Shown piece after piece: positions 1-7,710 of a stretch of DNA of 64,000 nucleotides. The stretch comes from Streptomyces drozdowiczii. GTDB taxonomy: Bacteria > Actinomycetota > Actinomycetes > Streptomycetales > Streptomycetaceae. The notes beneath the pieces were generated by a model. That model was not told the origin of the DNA and did not search any database. It worked only from the letters and a program-made list of their open reading frames with translations. Position 1 is the stretch's first letter. Each line of letters starts with the position of its first letter. Position numbers and translations under genes: made by a program. The DNA lies in assembly GCF_026167665.1 (NCBI RefSeq), contig NZ_CP098740.1:1116001-1180000 (forward strand). Reading direction: 5' to 3'.

Positions 1-1
1 C

Positions 2-100
2 CACCACACCACCCGCCTGGACGCATTGGGCGTCCGCTACCGCCCCCTGACCCCCAGGCCGCTCACCGCGGCGTCCCCAGGAACAGCGCCAACTTCGTGA
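2..100 (+). CDS. possible 3' end of an upstream gene (partial)
   Basis: An open frame enters from the left edge and stops at TGA 98-100. The last residues read approximately RLDALGVRYRPLTPRPL, which has coding-like composition but matches no family I can name. It could equally be non-coding DNA upstream of the secreted protein gene. Only the bases before the window would settle it. Confidence 0.22.
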   Translation, partial: HHTTRLDALGVRYRPLTPRPLTAASPGTAPTS

Positions 101-141
101 ATCCCCCGCTCCCCCACGACGTTCCCGGAAGGAACAGACGC

Positions 142-1593
142 ATGAAGTCACACGCGAAGACCCGGCTGCGCGCCGCCGCGGCGGCCGCCGTCACCGTGGC
201 GCTCGGCTGTACGGCCCTGGCCGCCGTCCCCACGACGGCGAGCGCCGCCGGCGAGCCGATCGCCGTGCAGTACCGCACCGGCGCGTCCGGCGCGAGCGCC
301 GACCAGAGCGAGCCGTGGCTGAAGGTGCGCAACACCGGCAGCCAGTCCGTGCAGCTCAGCAACGTGAAGATCCGCTACTACTTCAAGGGCGACGCGGTCG
401 GCGAGGTCTACCGGTTCGCCTGCTCCTGGGCGGTGAAGGGCTGCGGGAACATCACGGGGACGTTCGGCACGCTCGCGAAGCCGACCGCCACCGCCGACCG
501 CTACCTGGAGATCGGCTTCACCTCCGGCGCGGGCTCCCTGGCACCGGGTGCCGACACCGGTGACATGCAGCTGCGGTTCTACCGGTCCAACTGGCAGCCG
601 CTGGTGCAGAGCGACGACTACTCGTTCGGCGCCGGCGCGACCTCGTACGCCGACTGGACGAAGGTGACCGCGCAGCTCGGCGGCACCAAGGTCTGGGGCA
701 CGGCGCCGGAGGGCAACGACCCGACCGACCCCACCGATCCGACCGACCCCACGGACCCGACCGACCCGGGTGACCCGGGCGAGAACGGGCCGACGCTCTT
801 CGACGACTTCAACTACAGCAGCCACAGCGACCCGCAGATCGCCGCGCACGGCTGGAGCGTCCGCTCCAACGCGGGCGGGCCCGGCGTGCCCGGCGCCACC
901 TGGGCGCCGGACAAGGTCACGTTCGCCACGCAGAGCGGCAACTCCATCATGAACCTGGAGACGTCGACCGCGGGCACCGGCGAGTCCACGAAGCAGACCG
1001 AGATCCTGACCCAGTCCATGAAGTTCCGCAACGGCACCTACGCGGCGCGGGTCAAGTTCAACGACGCGCCGAAGTCGGGCCCGGACGGGGACCACCTCGT
1101 CCAGACGTTCTTCACCATCAACGACCTCAAGGCCCCGATGGCGGACGACTACGCCGAGTACGACTTCGAGTACCTGCCCAACGGCGGCTGGGGCGAGAGC
1201 GGCAACATCCTCTACACGACCTCGTGGGAGACCTACCGGCCCGACCCGTGGGAGGCCGTCAACCAGCACACCGAGTCCCGGCAGAGCTACGCCGGCTGGC
1301 ACGACCTGGTGGTGACCATCGACAACAACGCCATCACGTACTACATCGACGGCCAGCTCTTCGGCACGCACGGCGCGGCCTATCTGCCGGAGCGCGGGAT
1401 GTCGATCAACTTCAACCAGTGGCTGATCGACCTCGCCGGGCAGACGAGCACCACGCCGCGCGCGTACGACCAGCAGGTCGACTACGTCCTGCATGTGAAG
1501 GACAAGGTCCTCACGCCTTCGCAGGTGAACGCGAAGGTCGCCGCGTTGCGCGCGGCGGGGACGACGTTCCAGGACACGGTTCCGGCCGGGTGA
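142..1593 (+). CDS. secreted CBM3-GH16-like glycan-active protein
   Basis: A 483-residue exported protein. The start at 142 is preferred over the in-frame ATG at 97 because a GGAAGGA ribosome site lies just before it and it opens directly into a Sec signal peptide (residues 1 to about 36, basic then Ala-rich, ending ASAA). Residues about 38-185 resemble a family 3 cellulose-binding module (QYRTGASGAS, PWLKVRNTG, IRYYF). A DPT repeat linker follows at about 193-213. Residues 217-483 form a GH16-like beta-jelly-roll domain with an E-x-D-x-E signature at E339, D341, E343, the arrangement of the GH16 nucleophile and acid/base. Likely role: binding and perhaps cleaving beta-glucan or cellulose-associated polysaccharide outside the cell. 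Domain calls are by motif only; the substrate is inferred. Confidence 0.8.
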   Translation: MKSHAKTRLRAAAAAAVTVALGCTALAAVPTTASAAGEPIAVQYRTGASGASADQSEPWLKVRNTGSQSVQLSNVKIRYYFKGDAVGEVYRFACSWAVKGCGNITGTFGTLAKPTATADRYLEIGFTSGAGSLAPGADTGDMQLRFYRSNWQPLVQSDDYSFGAGATSYADWTKVTAQLGGTKVWGTAPEGNDPTDPTDPTDPTDPTDPGDPGENGPTLFDDFNYSSHSDPQIAAHGWSVRSNAGGPGVPGATWAPDKVTFATQSGNSIMNLETSTAGTGESTKQTEILTQSMKFRNGTYAARVKFNDAPKSGPDGDHLVQTFFTINDLKAPMADDYAEYDFEYLPNGGWGESGNILYTTSWETYRPDPWEAVNQHTESRQSYAGWHDLVVTIDNNAITYYIDGQLFGTHGAAYLPERGMSINFNQWLIDLAGQTSTTPRAYDQQVDYVLHVKDKVLTPSQVNAKVAALRAAGTTFQDTVPAG

Positions 1594-1611
1594 CCCGGTA
1601 GCGGAGACACG

Positions 1612-1647
1612 GGCGGGGCGGGGCCGACGGGCCCCGCCCCGCCTTTT
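1612..1647 (+). terminator. Rho-independent terminator
   Basis: A perfect 14-bp G/C stem (1612-1625 with 1630-1643) closes a 4-base loop and is followed by TTTT, 18 bases after the stop codon of the CBM3-GH16 gene. Confidence 0.85.
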
Positions 1648-1655
1648 CGCGTGCC

Positions 1656-1719
1656 CTCCGAGGGGCGCGCTCTCCGAGGGGCGCGCTCTCCGAGGGGCGC
1701 GCTCTCCGAGGGGTGCGCC
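1656..1719. repeat. four tandem 16-bp repeats
   Basis: The unit CTCCGAGGGGCGCGCT occurs at 1656, 1672 and 1688 without change and once more at 1704 with a T replacing C near its end. The array sits between the terminator and the hyi promoter. There is no spacer structure, so it is not CRISPR. It may be a simple slippage-prone spacer. Confidence 0.85.
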
Positions 1720-1753
1720 GCCTCCCTGACCGGCACGAATTCCGGACACCCCC

Positions 1754-1783
1754 TTGACAGCCCCGCCACCCTCCGGGCAATCT
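1754..1783 (+). promoter_or_regulatory. predicted hyi promoter
   Basis: TTGACA at 1754-1759 is followed after 18 bp by CAATCT at 1778-1783, a housekeeping sigma-type promoter. Transcription would start near 1790, inside the operator pair that follows. Confidence 0.6.
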
Positions 1784-1818
1784 TCCATTAAGCAGAAACA
1801 AACTTCCGCAATACGGAA
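1783..1818 (+). promoter_or_regulatory. paired operator boxes upstream of hyi (AllR-like)
   Basis: Two 15-bp boxes lie 21 bp apart. The proximal box TTCCGCAATACGGAA (1804-1818) is an inverted repeat with one arm mismatch. The distal box TTCCATTAAGCAGAA (1783-1797) is degenerate. The same order and spacing occurs before gcl (18229-18264). IclR-family AllR is known to regulate allantoin/glyoxylate genes in Streptomyces, so it is the obvious candidate; assignment of the protein is inference. The boxes cover the predicted transcription start and the ribosome site, consistent with repression. Confidence 0.7.
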
Positions 1819-1835
1819 GGAGCGCCGAAACCCTC

Positions 1836-2675
1836 ATGGGCTACCCGGACCAGCGCTTCGATGTGAACCTCTCGATCCTCTTCACGGAACTCCCGCTCCT
1901 GGAGCGTCCCGCGGCAGCCGCCGCGGCCGGCTTCACGGCGGTCGAGCTGTGGTGGCCCTGGATCGAGACCCCCACCCCCGAGCAGGCCGAGCTCGACGCC
2001 CTCAAGAAGGCGCTCGACGACGCCGGCACCCAGCTGGTGGGCCTGAACTTCTACGCCGGACAGCTCCCCGGCCCCGACCGCGGCGCGCTCTCCGTGCCCG
2101 GCGCGGAGTCGGAGCGGTTCCGGGCCAACATCGAGGTGGCGGCCGACTTCGCCGCCTCGGTGGGCTGCAAGGCGCTCAACGCGCTGTACGGCAACCGGGT
2201 CGACGGCGTCGACCCCGCCGCCCAGGACGAACTCGCCCTGGAGAACCTGGTCCTGGCGGCCCGCGCCGCCGACCGGATCGGCGCGGTGCTGCTGATCGAG
2301 ACCCTGAACGCGCCGGAGTCCCCGCGCTATCCGCTGGTGAGCGCACCGGCCGGGGTCGAGGTCGTGGACCGGGTCAACGCCGCCACCGGCCTCGGCAACG
2401 CGAAGTTCCTGCTGGACCTGTACCACCTGTCGATGAACGGCGAGGACCTCAGCCAGGTCATCACCGCCTACGCCGACCGGACGGGGCACGTCCAGATCGC
2501 CGACAACCCGGGCCGCGGCGCGCCCGGCACCGGCTCGCTCCCCCTCGAGCAGCTCCTGGACGAGCTGAAGAAGGCCGGTTACGAGGGCTGGGTCGGGCTG
2601 GAGTACAAGCCCGGCGACCGCCCGAGCGCCGACTCCTTCGACTGGCTCCCGGCCGCCGCGCGGCCCGCCCGCTGA
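1836..2675 (+). CDS. hyi: hydroxypyruvate isomerase
   Basis: A 279-residue TIM-barrel protein of the xylose-isomerase/AP-endonuclease-2 superfamily. It interconverts hydroxypyruvate and tartronate semialdehyde in the glyoxylate-to-glycerate route. Features seen: N-terminal NLSILFTELPLLER, the IETLN-x4-P-x-Y-x-L segment with metal-binding Glu155, and C-terminal EYKP with Glu256, the paired acidic residues typical of Hyi. Length matches the family. It opens an apparent unit with tartronate semialdehyde reductase 44 bp downstream. GGAAGG, part of the proximal operator box, also serves as ribosome site, so repressor binding and translation initiation share sequence at the DNA level. Confidence 0.93.
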   Translation: MGYPDQRFDVNLSILFTELPLLERPAAAAAAGFTAVELWWPWIETPTPEQAELDALKKALDDAGTQLVGLNFYAGQLPGPDRGALSVPGAESERFRANIEVAADFAASVGCKALNALYGNRVDGVDPAAQDELALENLVLAARAADRIGAVLLIETLNAPESPRYPLVSAPAGVEVVDRVNAATGLGNAKFLLDLYHLSMNGEDLSQVITAYADRTGHVQIADNPGRGAPGTGSLPLEQLLDELKKAGYEGWVGLEYKPGDRPSADSFDWLPAAARPAR

Positions 2676-2719
2676 GGCTTCCCAGGAGCCCCTGTACACG
2701 CTGATCGGAAGGCACCCTC

Positions 2720-3619
2720 ATGAGCAACAACCTCCCCAAGGTTGCGTGGATCGGTCTCGGCATCATGGGTTCGCCCATGTCGGAGAACCTGATCAAGGCC
2801 GGTTACGACGTCACCGGTTACACCCTGGAGCAGGACAAGGTCGACCGCCTGGCCGCGGCCGGCGGCACCGGCGCCTCCTCGATCGCCGAGGCGGTCGAGG
2901 ACGCGGACGTGGTCATCACGATGGTGCCCGCGTCGCCGCAGGTCGAGGCCATCTCGTACGGCCCCGACGGCATCCTGGAGAACGCGAAGCGCGGCGCGCT
3001 GCTGATCGACATGTCCTCGATCACCCCGCAGACCTCCGTGGACCTCGCGAAGAACGCCGCCGAGAAGGGCATCCGGGTCCTGGACGCCCCCGTCTCCGGT
3101 GGTGAGGCCGGTGCGATCGAGGCCGTGCTCTCCATCATGGTGGGCGGCGAGCAGGCGGACTTCGACGCCGCGAAGCCGCTGCTCGAAGCGCTCGGCAAGA
3201 CCATCGTGCTGTGCGGCCCGCACGGCTCCGGCCAGACGGTGAAGGCCGCGAACCAGCTGATCGTCGCGGTGAACATCCAGGCGTGCGCCGAGGCCGTGGT
3301 CTTCCTGGAGAAGTCCGGCGTGGACCTCACCGCCGCGCTGGACGTGCTGAACGGCGGCCTGGCCGGCTCGACCGTGCTGACCCGCAAGAAGGACAACTTC
3401 CTGAACCGGGACTTCGCGCCCGGCTTCCGGATCGACCTGCACCACAAGGACATGGGCATCGTCACGGACGCCGCCCGCAACGTGGGTGCGGCGCTGCCGG
3501 TCGGCGGTGTGGTCGCCCAGCTCGTCGCCTCGCTGCGCGCGCAGGGTGACGGCGGCCTGGACCACTCGGCGCTGCTGCGCTCGGTCGAGCGCCTGTCGGG
3601 TCAGCCCGTCAAGGACTGA
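2720..3619 (+). CDS. glxR: 2-hydroxy-3-oxopropionate (tartronate semialdehyde) reductase
   Basis: A 299-residue beta-hydroxyacid dehydrogenase that reduces tartronate semialdehyde to D-glycerate. The N-terminal Rossmann motif reads [13 protein letters not shown], followed by the family signature [11 protein letters not shown]. The catalytic lysine is expected at K175 in [11 protein letters not shown]. Length and motifs match GarR/GlxR enzymes. It lies 44 bp after hyi with a GGAAGG ribosome site and has no promoter of its own that I can see, so cotranscription is likely. Together with gcl it forms the glyoxylate to glycerate pathway. Confidence 0.93.
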   Translation: MSNNLPKVAWIGLGIMGSPMSENLIKAGYDVTGYTLEQDKVDRLAAAGGTGASSIAEAVEDADVVITMVPASPQVEAISYGPDGILENAKRGALLIDMSSITPQTSVDLAKNAAEKGIRVLDAPVSGGEAGAIEAVLSIMVGGEQADFDAAKPLLEALGKTIVLCGPHGSGQTVKAANQLIVAVNIQACAEAVVFLEKSGVDLTAALDVLNGGLAGSTVLTRKKDNFLNRDFAPGFRIDLHHKDMGIVTDAARNVGAALPVGGVVAQLVASLRAQGDGGLDHSALLRSVERLSGQPVKD

Positions 3620-3736
3620 CCCGGCCCGCTCCACCCTCCCCTTCTCCCCTCAGACTTCCGGACGGTGCCGTCGCTGACACCTGTCCTGTCGCGCCCAGGC
3701 GCCGGCACCGTCCGGAACACCCTCCCACCACGAATT

Positions 3737-3777
3737 TCAACAAACTGTTGACGTCAGGTTCGGAGCGTACCTACGCT
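3737..3777 (+). promoter_or_regulatory. catalase promoter with overlapping palindrome
   Basis: TTGACG (3748-3753) and TACGCT (3772-3777) are 18 bp apart. The -35 hexamer is embedded in a perfect palindrome, TCAACA-AAC-TGTTGA (3737-3751), which looks like an operator. The regulator is unknown. The site differs from the boxes before hyi and gcl, so catalase appears to have separate control. Confidence 0.6.
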
Positions 3778-3837
3778 CCTGGAGCCCCGAGCCGTCGCAG
3801 TTCAGCAGCTCCCCGTACGGAAGGTCGCCCCGACACC

Positions 3838-5295
3838 ATGACGCAGCGTGTGCTTACGACCGAGTCCGGCGCCCCGGTCGCCGACAACCAGAACTCCGCC
3901 ACCGCGGGTGCCGGAGGCCCGATCCTCCTCCAGGACGGGCACCTCCTGGAGAAGCTCGCCCGCTTCAACCGGGAGCGCATCCCGGAGCGCGTGGTGCACG
4001 CCCGGGGCTCCGGCGCGTACGGCTACTTCGAGGTGACCGACGACGTCACCGCGTACACCCGCGCCGACTTCCTCTCCGAGGTGGGCCGCCGCACCGAGAC
4101 GTTCCTCCGCTTCTCCACCGTCGCCGACTCGCTGGGCGGCGCGGACGCGGTGCGCGACCCGCGCGGCTTCGCCGTCAAGTTCTATACGAACGAGGGCAAT
4201 TACGACCTCGTCGGCAACAACACCCCGGTGTTCTTCATCAAGGACCCGATCAAGTTCCCCGACTTCATCCACTCGCAGAAGCGCGACCCGTTCACGGGCC
4301 GTCAGGAGCCGGACAACGTCTGGGACTTCTGGGGGAACTCCCCCGAGGCCACGCACCAGGTGACCTGGCTGATGGGCGACCGGGGCATCCCCGCCTCGTA
4401 CCGCCACATGAACGGCTTCGGCTCGCACACGTACCAGTGGACGAACGCCGCGGGTGACGCGTACTTCGTGAAGTACCACTTCAAGACCAACCAGGGCGTG
4501 CGCTCCCTCTCCGCCGACCAGGCCGCCGAGCTCGTCGGCAAGGACGGCAACTCGCACCAGACGGACCTGCTCCAGGCCATCGAGCGCGGCATGAACCCGT
4601 CCTGGACGCTGTACGTGCAGCTCATGCCTGCCGCCGAGGCGGCGGACTACCGCTTCAACCCGTTCGACGTCACCAAGGTGTGGCCGCACGCGGACTACCC
4701 GCTCCAGCGGGTGGGCCGGCTGGTGCTGGACCGCAACCCGGACAACGTCTTCGCCGAGGTCGAGCAGGCGGCGTTCTCGCCGAACAACTTCGTGCCCGGC
4801 ATCGGCCCGTCCCCGGACAAGATGCTCCAGGGCCGCCTGTTCGCCTACGCGGACGCACAGCGCTACCGCCTGGGCATCAACCACACCCAGCTCCCGGTGA
4901 ACGCGCCGCGCGCCGCCACCGCGGACAACTACGGCCGCGACGGCCTCCACGCCACACGGTACGGCTCGCGCCACGACAAGAACTACGAGCCCAACTCGTA
5001 CGCGGGCCCGGCCCAGACGGACACGGCGCTCTCCGCCCCGCTCCCCGTCCAGGGCTGGACCGGCACCCACGAGGCGCCCCTCCACACCAAGGACGACGAC
5101 TTCTTCCAGGCCGGCGAGCTGTACCGCCTGATGACGGCCGACGAGAAGGACCGCCTGATCGCGAACATCGCGGGCGGCCTGTCCCAGGTCTCCCGGGACG
5201 ACGTCATCGAGAAGAACCTCGCCCACTTCCACGCGGCCGACCCCGAGTACGGCAAGCGCGTGGAGGAGGCGGTCCGCGCCCTCCGCGAGGACTGA
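3838..5295 (+). CDS. katA: monofunctional heme catalase
   Basis: A 485-residue clade-3-sized catalase converting hydrogen peroxide to water and oxygen. Key residues seen: distal His54 in [10 protein letters not shown], Asn128 in [11 protein letters not shown], and the heme-ligand Tyr in the [13 protein letters not shown] motif. The start at 3838 is chosen because the preceding in-frame stretch has no catalase homology and would begin inside the promoter palindrome; a GGAAGG lies 13 bp upstream. It follows the glyoxylate genes, as related catalases do in other Streptomyces, probably to remove peroxide made by oxidases of purine or glycolate breakdown (inference). Confidence 0.95.
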   Translation: MTQRVLTTESGAPVADNQNSATAGAGGPILLQDGHLLEKLARFNRERIPERVVHARGSGAYGYFEVTDDVTAYTRADFLSEVGRRTETFLRFSTVADSLGGADAVRDPRGFAVKFYTNEGNYDLVGNNTPVFFIKDPIKFPDFIHSQKRDPFTGRQEPDNVWDFWGNSPEATHQVTWLMGDRGIPASYRHMNGFGSHTYQWTNAAGDAYFVKYHFKTNQGVRSLSADQAAELVGKDGNSHQTDLLQAIERGMNPSWTLYVQLMPAAEAADYRFNPFDVTKVWPHADYPLQRVGRLVLDRNPDNVFAEVEQAAFSPNNFVPGIGPSPDKMLQGRLFAYADAQRYRLGINHTQLPVNAPRAATADNYGRDGLHATRYGSRHDKNYEPNSYAGPAQTDTALSAPLPVQGWTGTHEAPLHTKDDDFFQAGELYRLMTADEKDRLIANIAGGLSQVSRDDVIEKNLAHFHAADPEYGKRVEEAVRALRED

Positions 5296-5634
5296 CCTCA
5301 CCCCCGAACCCTGCCCGCGCCGACGCGTCCACCCGGATGAGGGGTAATCGCACGGCACGGGCAGGACGAGGCCGCGGCGGTGGCGCGATGCCAGTGCGGT
5401 GGTACGTGGAGGGCGGCCCGGTCACCAGACCTGAAGGCCCGTGCAGCCCCCCTTCGCGCTACTGCCGCGGCCCCTGTTCTTCCCTGAACCAGGGCGCGGA
5501 GTACGGATACGGTCCCGTACTCCGCGCCCTTTCGACATTGCGTCATCTGTGCGAGCGCGTCGCGCCGACCTCGCCGGAATCTGATCGCGCCCAAGCGATC
5601 ATAGGCAGCACAGCACCTCGAAAAGGCCCTGGTG
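5296..5634. other. intergenic region after catalase
   Basis: No supportable gene. Codon-position bias disappears, and the only clear structure is the long hairpin at 5491-5530. Confidence 0.6.
5491..5533 (+). terminator. strong hairpin terminator
   Basis: A perfect 16-bp stem (5491-5506 with 5515-5530) with an 8-base loop is followed by TTT. It lies about 195 bases after the catalase stop and faces accessory DNA. Confidence 0.8.
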
Positions 5635-5961
5635 CTACTGGTGCGGTGCTTGCCTGGTTCTGGGCGGCTCTGCAGTGTCTGTCTCGGCCGCGGTGAGGAT
5701 GAGCCGTCCCTCGACTCCTGCTTCGACGACCTTGACCAGCATCGTGCTCGCGTCATCAAAACGCAGGGTGAAGTGCGGATCGAGCTGCATCAGGAAGTTG
5801 AAGCTCTCCCTGTCCTCCGCGTCCAGGGGAGATTCGAGGGTCGCCTCGGACGTCCAGGTGTCTCCGGCGGAACGGACCGCGACCTGCACACGAAGCCTGC
5901 CCAGACAGGTCGATCGATTGGCCCACCACTCAAGCGTCGCGGTGCCCTCGTAGCTGTCCAC
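5635..5961 (-). CDS. hypothetical protein
   Basis: About 109 residues if translation begins at GTG 5961 (MDSYEGTATLEWW); an in-frame ATG at 6000 gives 121 residues, but the extra stretch looks non-coding. The product is acidic and beta-rich with no signal peptide, membrane segment or motif I recognise. Composition and third-position bias support a real gene. It sits at the left edge of the accessory region next to transposase debris. No function can be assigned. Confidence 0.5.
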   Translation of the reverse strand: MDSYEGTATLEWWANRSTCLGRLRVQVAVRSAGDTWTSEATLESPLDAEDRESFNFLMQLDPHFTLRFDDASTMLVKVVEAGVEGRLILTAAETDTAEPPRTRQAPHQ

Positions 5962-6021
5962 GGTCCGAGTATCGCGAGCGAGCAGGCAGCCGTGTGACAA
6001 CGATGCAATCTGAGGTCACAA

Positions 6022-6041
6022 GATCGTGTTACGAGCTCTTA
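6022..6041 (+). repeat. 20-bp direct repeat, copy 1
   Basis: GATCGTGTTACGAGCTCTTA is identical to 6752-6771. This copy runs straight into the transposase remnant. Confidence 0.85.
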
Positions 6042-6157
6042 ACCACTTCAAACGCCTCGCCATCCGCTGGGAACGTCGCACCGAACTCCATGACGCCTTC
6101 TTCTCCCTCGACTGCAGCCTCATCTGCCGGCGGCGGCTCAAGAAGACAACTGAGTGA
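6029..6157 (+). pseudogene. 3' remnant of an IS5-family transposase
   Basis: Read in frame to TGA 6155-6157, this stretch encodes NHFKRLAIRWERRTELHDAF and then SLDCSLICRRRLKK, the C-terminal end of a DDE transposase of the same type as the one ending at 7649 (RIRWEIRDD, LGCALICWRRL). Everything upstream of this tail is missing, so it is a dead fragment of an older insertion. Confidence 0.8.
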
Positions 6158-6200
6158 GCACCACGATGGGAAGAATGTGACCCAGGTTGCGCATGCCGAC

Positions 6201-6692
6201 CTACTCAGCGTTGCGCCTGCGGCTCCAGTCCCGCTCTCCCAGTCGCCTGATCCGCCAGGCAGGCAGCGGGTGGCGGGCCTCCATGACGATGAAGTACGCC
6301 ATGTCGACCAGCATGCGTCGAACAACCGAGATAGGGACGACCAGATCGTCCCATTGGTTGTAGTTGGCGTGCAGGCGAATCTGATCGTCAGAGACGCGCT
6401 CCAGGACACAGCTCTCCACGCCCAGTAGTAGCTCGTCGCCAGCCTCGATCTTGAGCCATCGCAGAAGGACAGACGAGACTGCCCAGTCGGGCCCACACTG
6501 GTCAACGAATTCCTCCGCTGCCCATCGCAAAGCCTGTGGCGTGTCCTCGGGTGCCCTGATCAGAGCCCTGCCCAAGACGGGAGGATGCATCGCGCCGTCC
6601 TCGCTCGCGTCAGCTGCGGAAATCTCCTCCAGACCGAAGATCCAGGCGCCTTCGGAGGAACCGGCAACGTTGTTCACATGGCTCATCTGCAC
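6201..6692 (-). CDS. hypothetical protein in accessory DNA
   Basis: A 163-residue product (158-161 if a later start is used) with no recognised motif, signal peptide or membrane helix. The middle carries an acidic patch and a WLKIEAGDELLLG strand-like segment; the C-terminus is Arg-rich. It is bracketed by the two copies of a 20-bp direct repeat (6022, 6752), suggesting that it is cargo between two transposon events. I do not recognise the family. Confidence 0.55.
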   Translation of the reverse strand: MQMSHVNNVAGSSEGAWIFGLEEISAADASEDGAMHPPVLGRALIRAPEDTPQALRWAAEEFVDQCGPDWAVSSVLLRWLKIEAGDELLLGVESCVLERVSDDQIRLHANYNQWDDLVVPISVVRRMLVDMAYFIVMEARHPLPAWRIRRLGERDWSRRRNAE

Positions 6693-6751
6693 GACGATGC
6701 CACGCCCGTCGCGGCGCCCAGCCCACGAGGGTACCGAACTACCCCGCTCAT

Positions 6752-6771
6752 GATCGTGTTACGAGCTCTTA
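6752..6771 (+). repeat. 20-bp direct repeat, copy 2
   Basis: Identical to 6022-6041 and ending in the TTA that flanks the left terminal repeat of the outer insertion element. Confidence 0.85.
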
Positions 6772-6820
6772 GAACTCCTGACGAAATGATCTTCGAGGTG
6801 GTTGGATCACTCCAGGAGCA

Positions 6821-7649
6821 ATGATCTGGGGGTGTGGGGTGGCTCGGCCGAAGCCGTGGGATGTCGATGACGAGCTCTGGGCGGTGGTCGAGCCGCTGCT
6901 GCCGAAGGGGGAGCGGCGGGTCCGACATCCGGGGCGGAAGCGGCATCCGGACCGGCTGGTCTTTCAGGGCATCCTGTTCGTGCTGCACACCGGGATCGCT
7001 TGGGAACACCTGCCGCAGGAACTCGGCGTCGGCTCTGGCATGACCTGCTGGCGCCGTCTGGCCGCGTGGACCGAAGCCGGGGTGTGGCCCCGACTGCACC
7101 AAGGGCTCCTGGCCAGACTCCGCAGCGCGGACGCGCTGGACTTCTCCCGGACGGCCGTCGACGGCTCCCACATTCGGGCGCTAAAGGGGGGCCAAGACGG
7201 GACGAAGCCCTGTTGACAGGGGCAGAACCGGCAGCAAGCATCATCTGATCACTGATGCCACTGGCATCCCGCTCGCCGCCACGCTGACCGGCGGCAACCG
7301 CAACGACGTCACCCAGCTCATCCCACTCCTCCAAGCGGTGCCGCCCGTGCGGGGCAAGCGGGGCCGGCCCCGGCGCCGCCCGGACATCGTGCTGGGCGAC
7401 CGCGGCTACGACCATGACAAGTACCGCCGCCTCGTCTGGGCCCTCGGCGTGAAGCCAGTCATCGCCCGCCGGGGCACCGAGCACGGCTCAAGGCTGGGCG
7501 CCCAACGCTGGGTCGTGGAGCGTGCCTTCGCGCATCTGCACTCGTTCCGTCGCCTACGAATCCGCTGGGAGATCCGCGACGACATCCACGAACCCTTCCT
7601 CACCCTCGGATGCGCACTGATCTGCTGGCGACGCCTGACGAAGCTCTAA
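6821..7649 (+). CDS. IS5-family transposase, two overlapping frames (-1 slippage)
   Basis: The first frame (6821-7216) encodes the N-terminal part, including PKPWDVDDELWAVVEPLLP and VDGSHIRALKGG. The catalytic remainder (TDATGIPLAATLTGGNRND, LGDRGYDHDKYRR, WVVERAFAHLHSFRRL) is in the -1 frame and ends at 7649. The switch occurs at the AAAGGGGGG run near 7183-7192, the kind of site used for programmed -1 frameshifting in the IS427 group. A one-base loss in a G run, as seen in four other genes here, is the alternative. All DDE elements appear present once frames are joined. Confidence 0.8.
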
Positions 7650-7710
7650 GGGTTGTCCCGTAAGGATCTTGGAGTCGCCGGACGTAGCGGCCCACCGTGC
7701 CGCGTACGAC

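Noticed and set aside
718..780. DPT-coding repeats as a regulatory repeat
   Set aside because: They encode the Asp-Pro-Thr linker between two domains of the secreted protein.
1656..1719. Tandem repeats as a CRISPR array
   Set aside because: Units are contiguous with no spacers and no cas genes are present.
148..1788. Long minus-strand open frame of 546 codons opposite the CBM3-GH16 gene
   Set aside because: Arg/Gly/Val-rich translation without any domain; it mirrors the codon bias of the plus-strand gene, which has signal peptide, module structure and ribosome site.
3748..3837. Upstream start for catalase at 3748
   Set aside because: It would begin within the promoter palindrome and add 30 residues unlike any catalase N-terminus.
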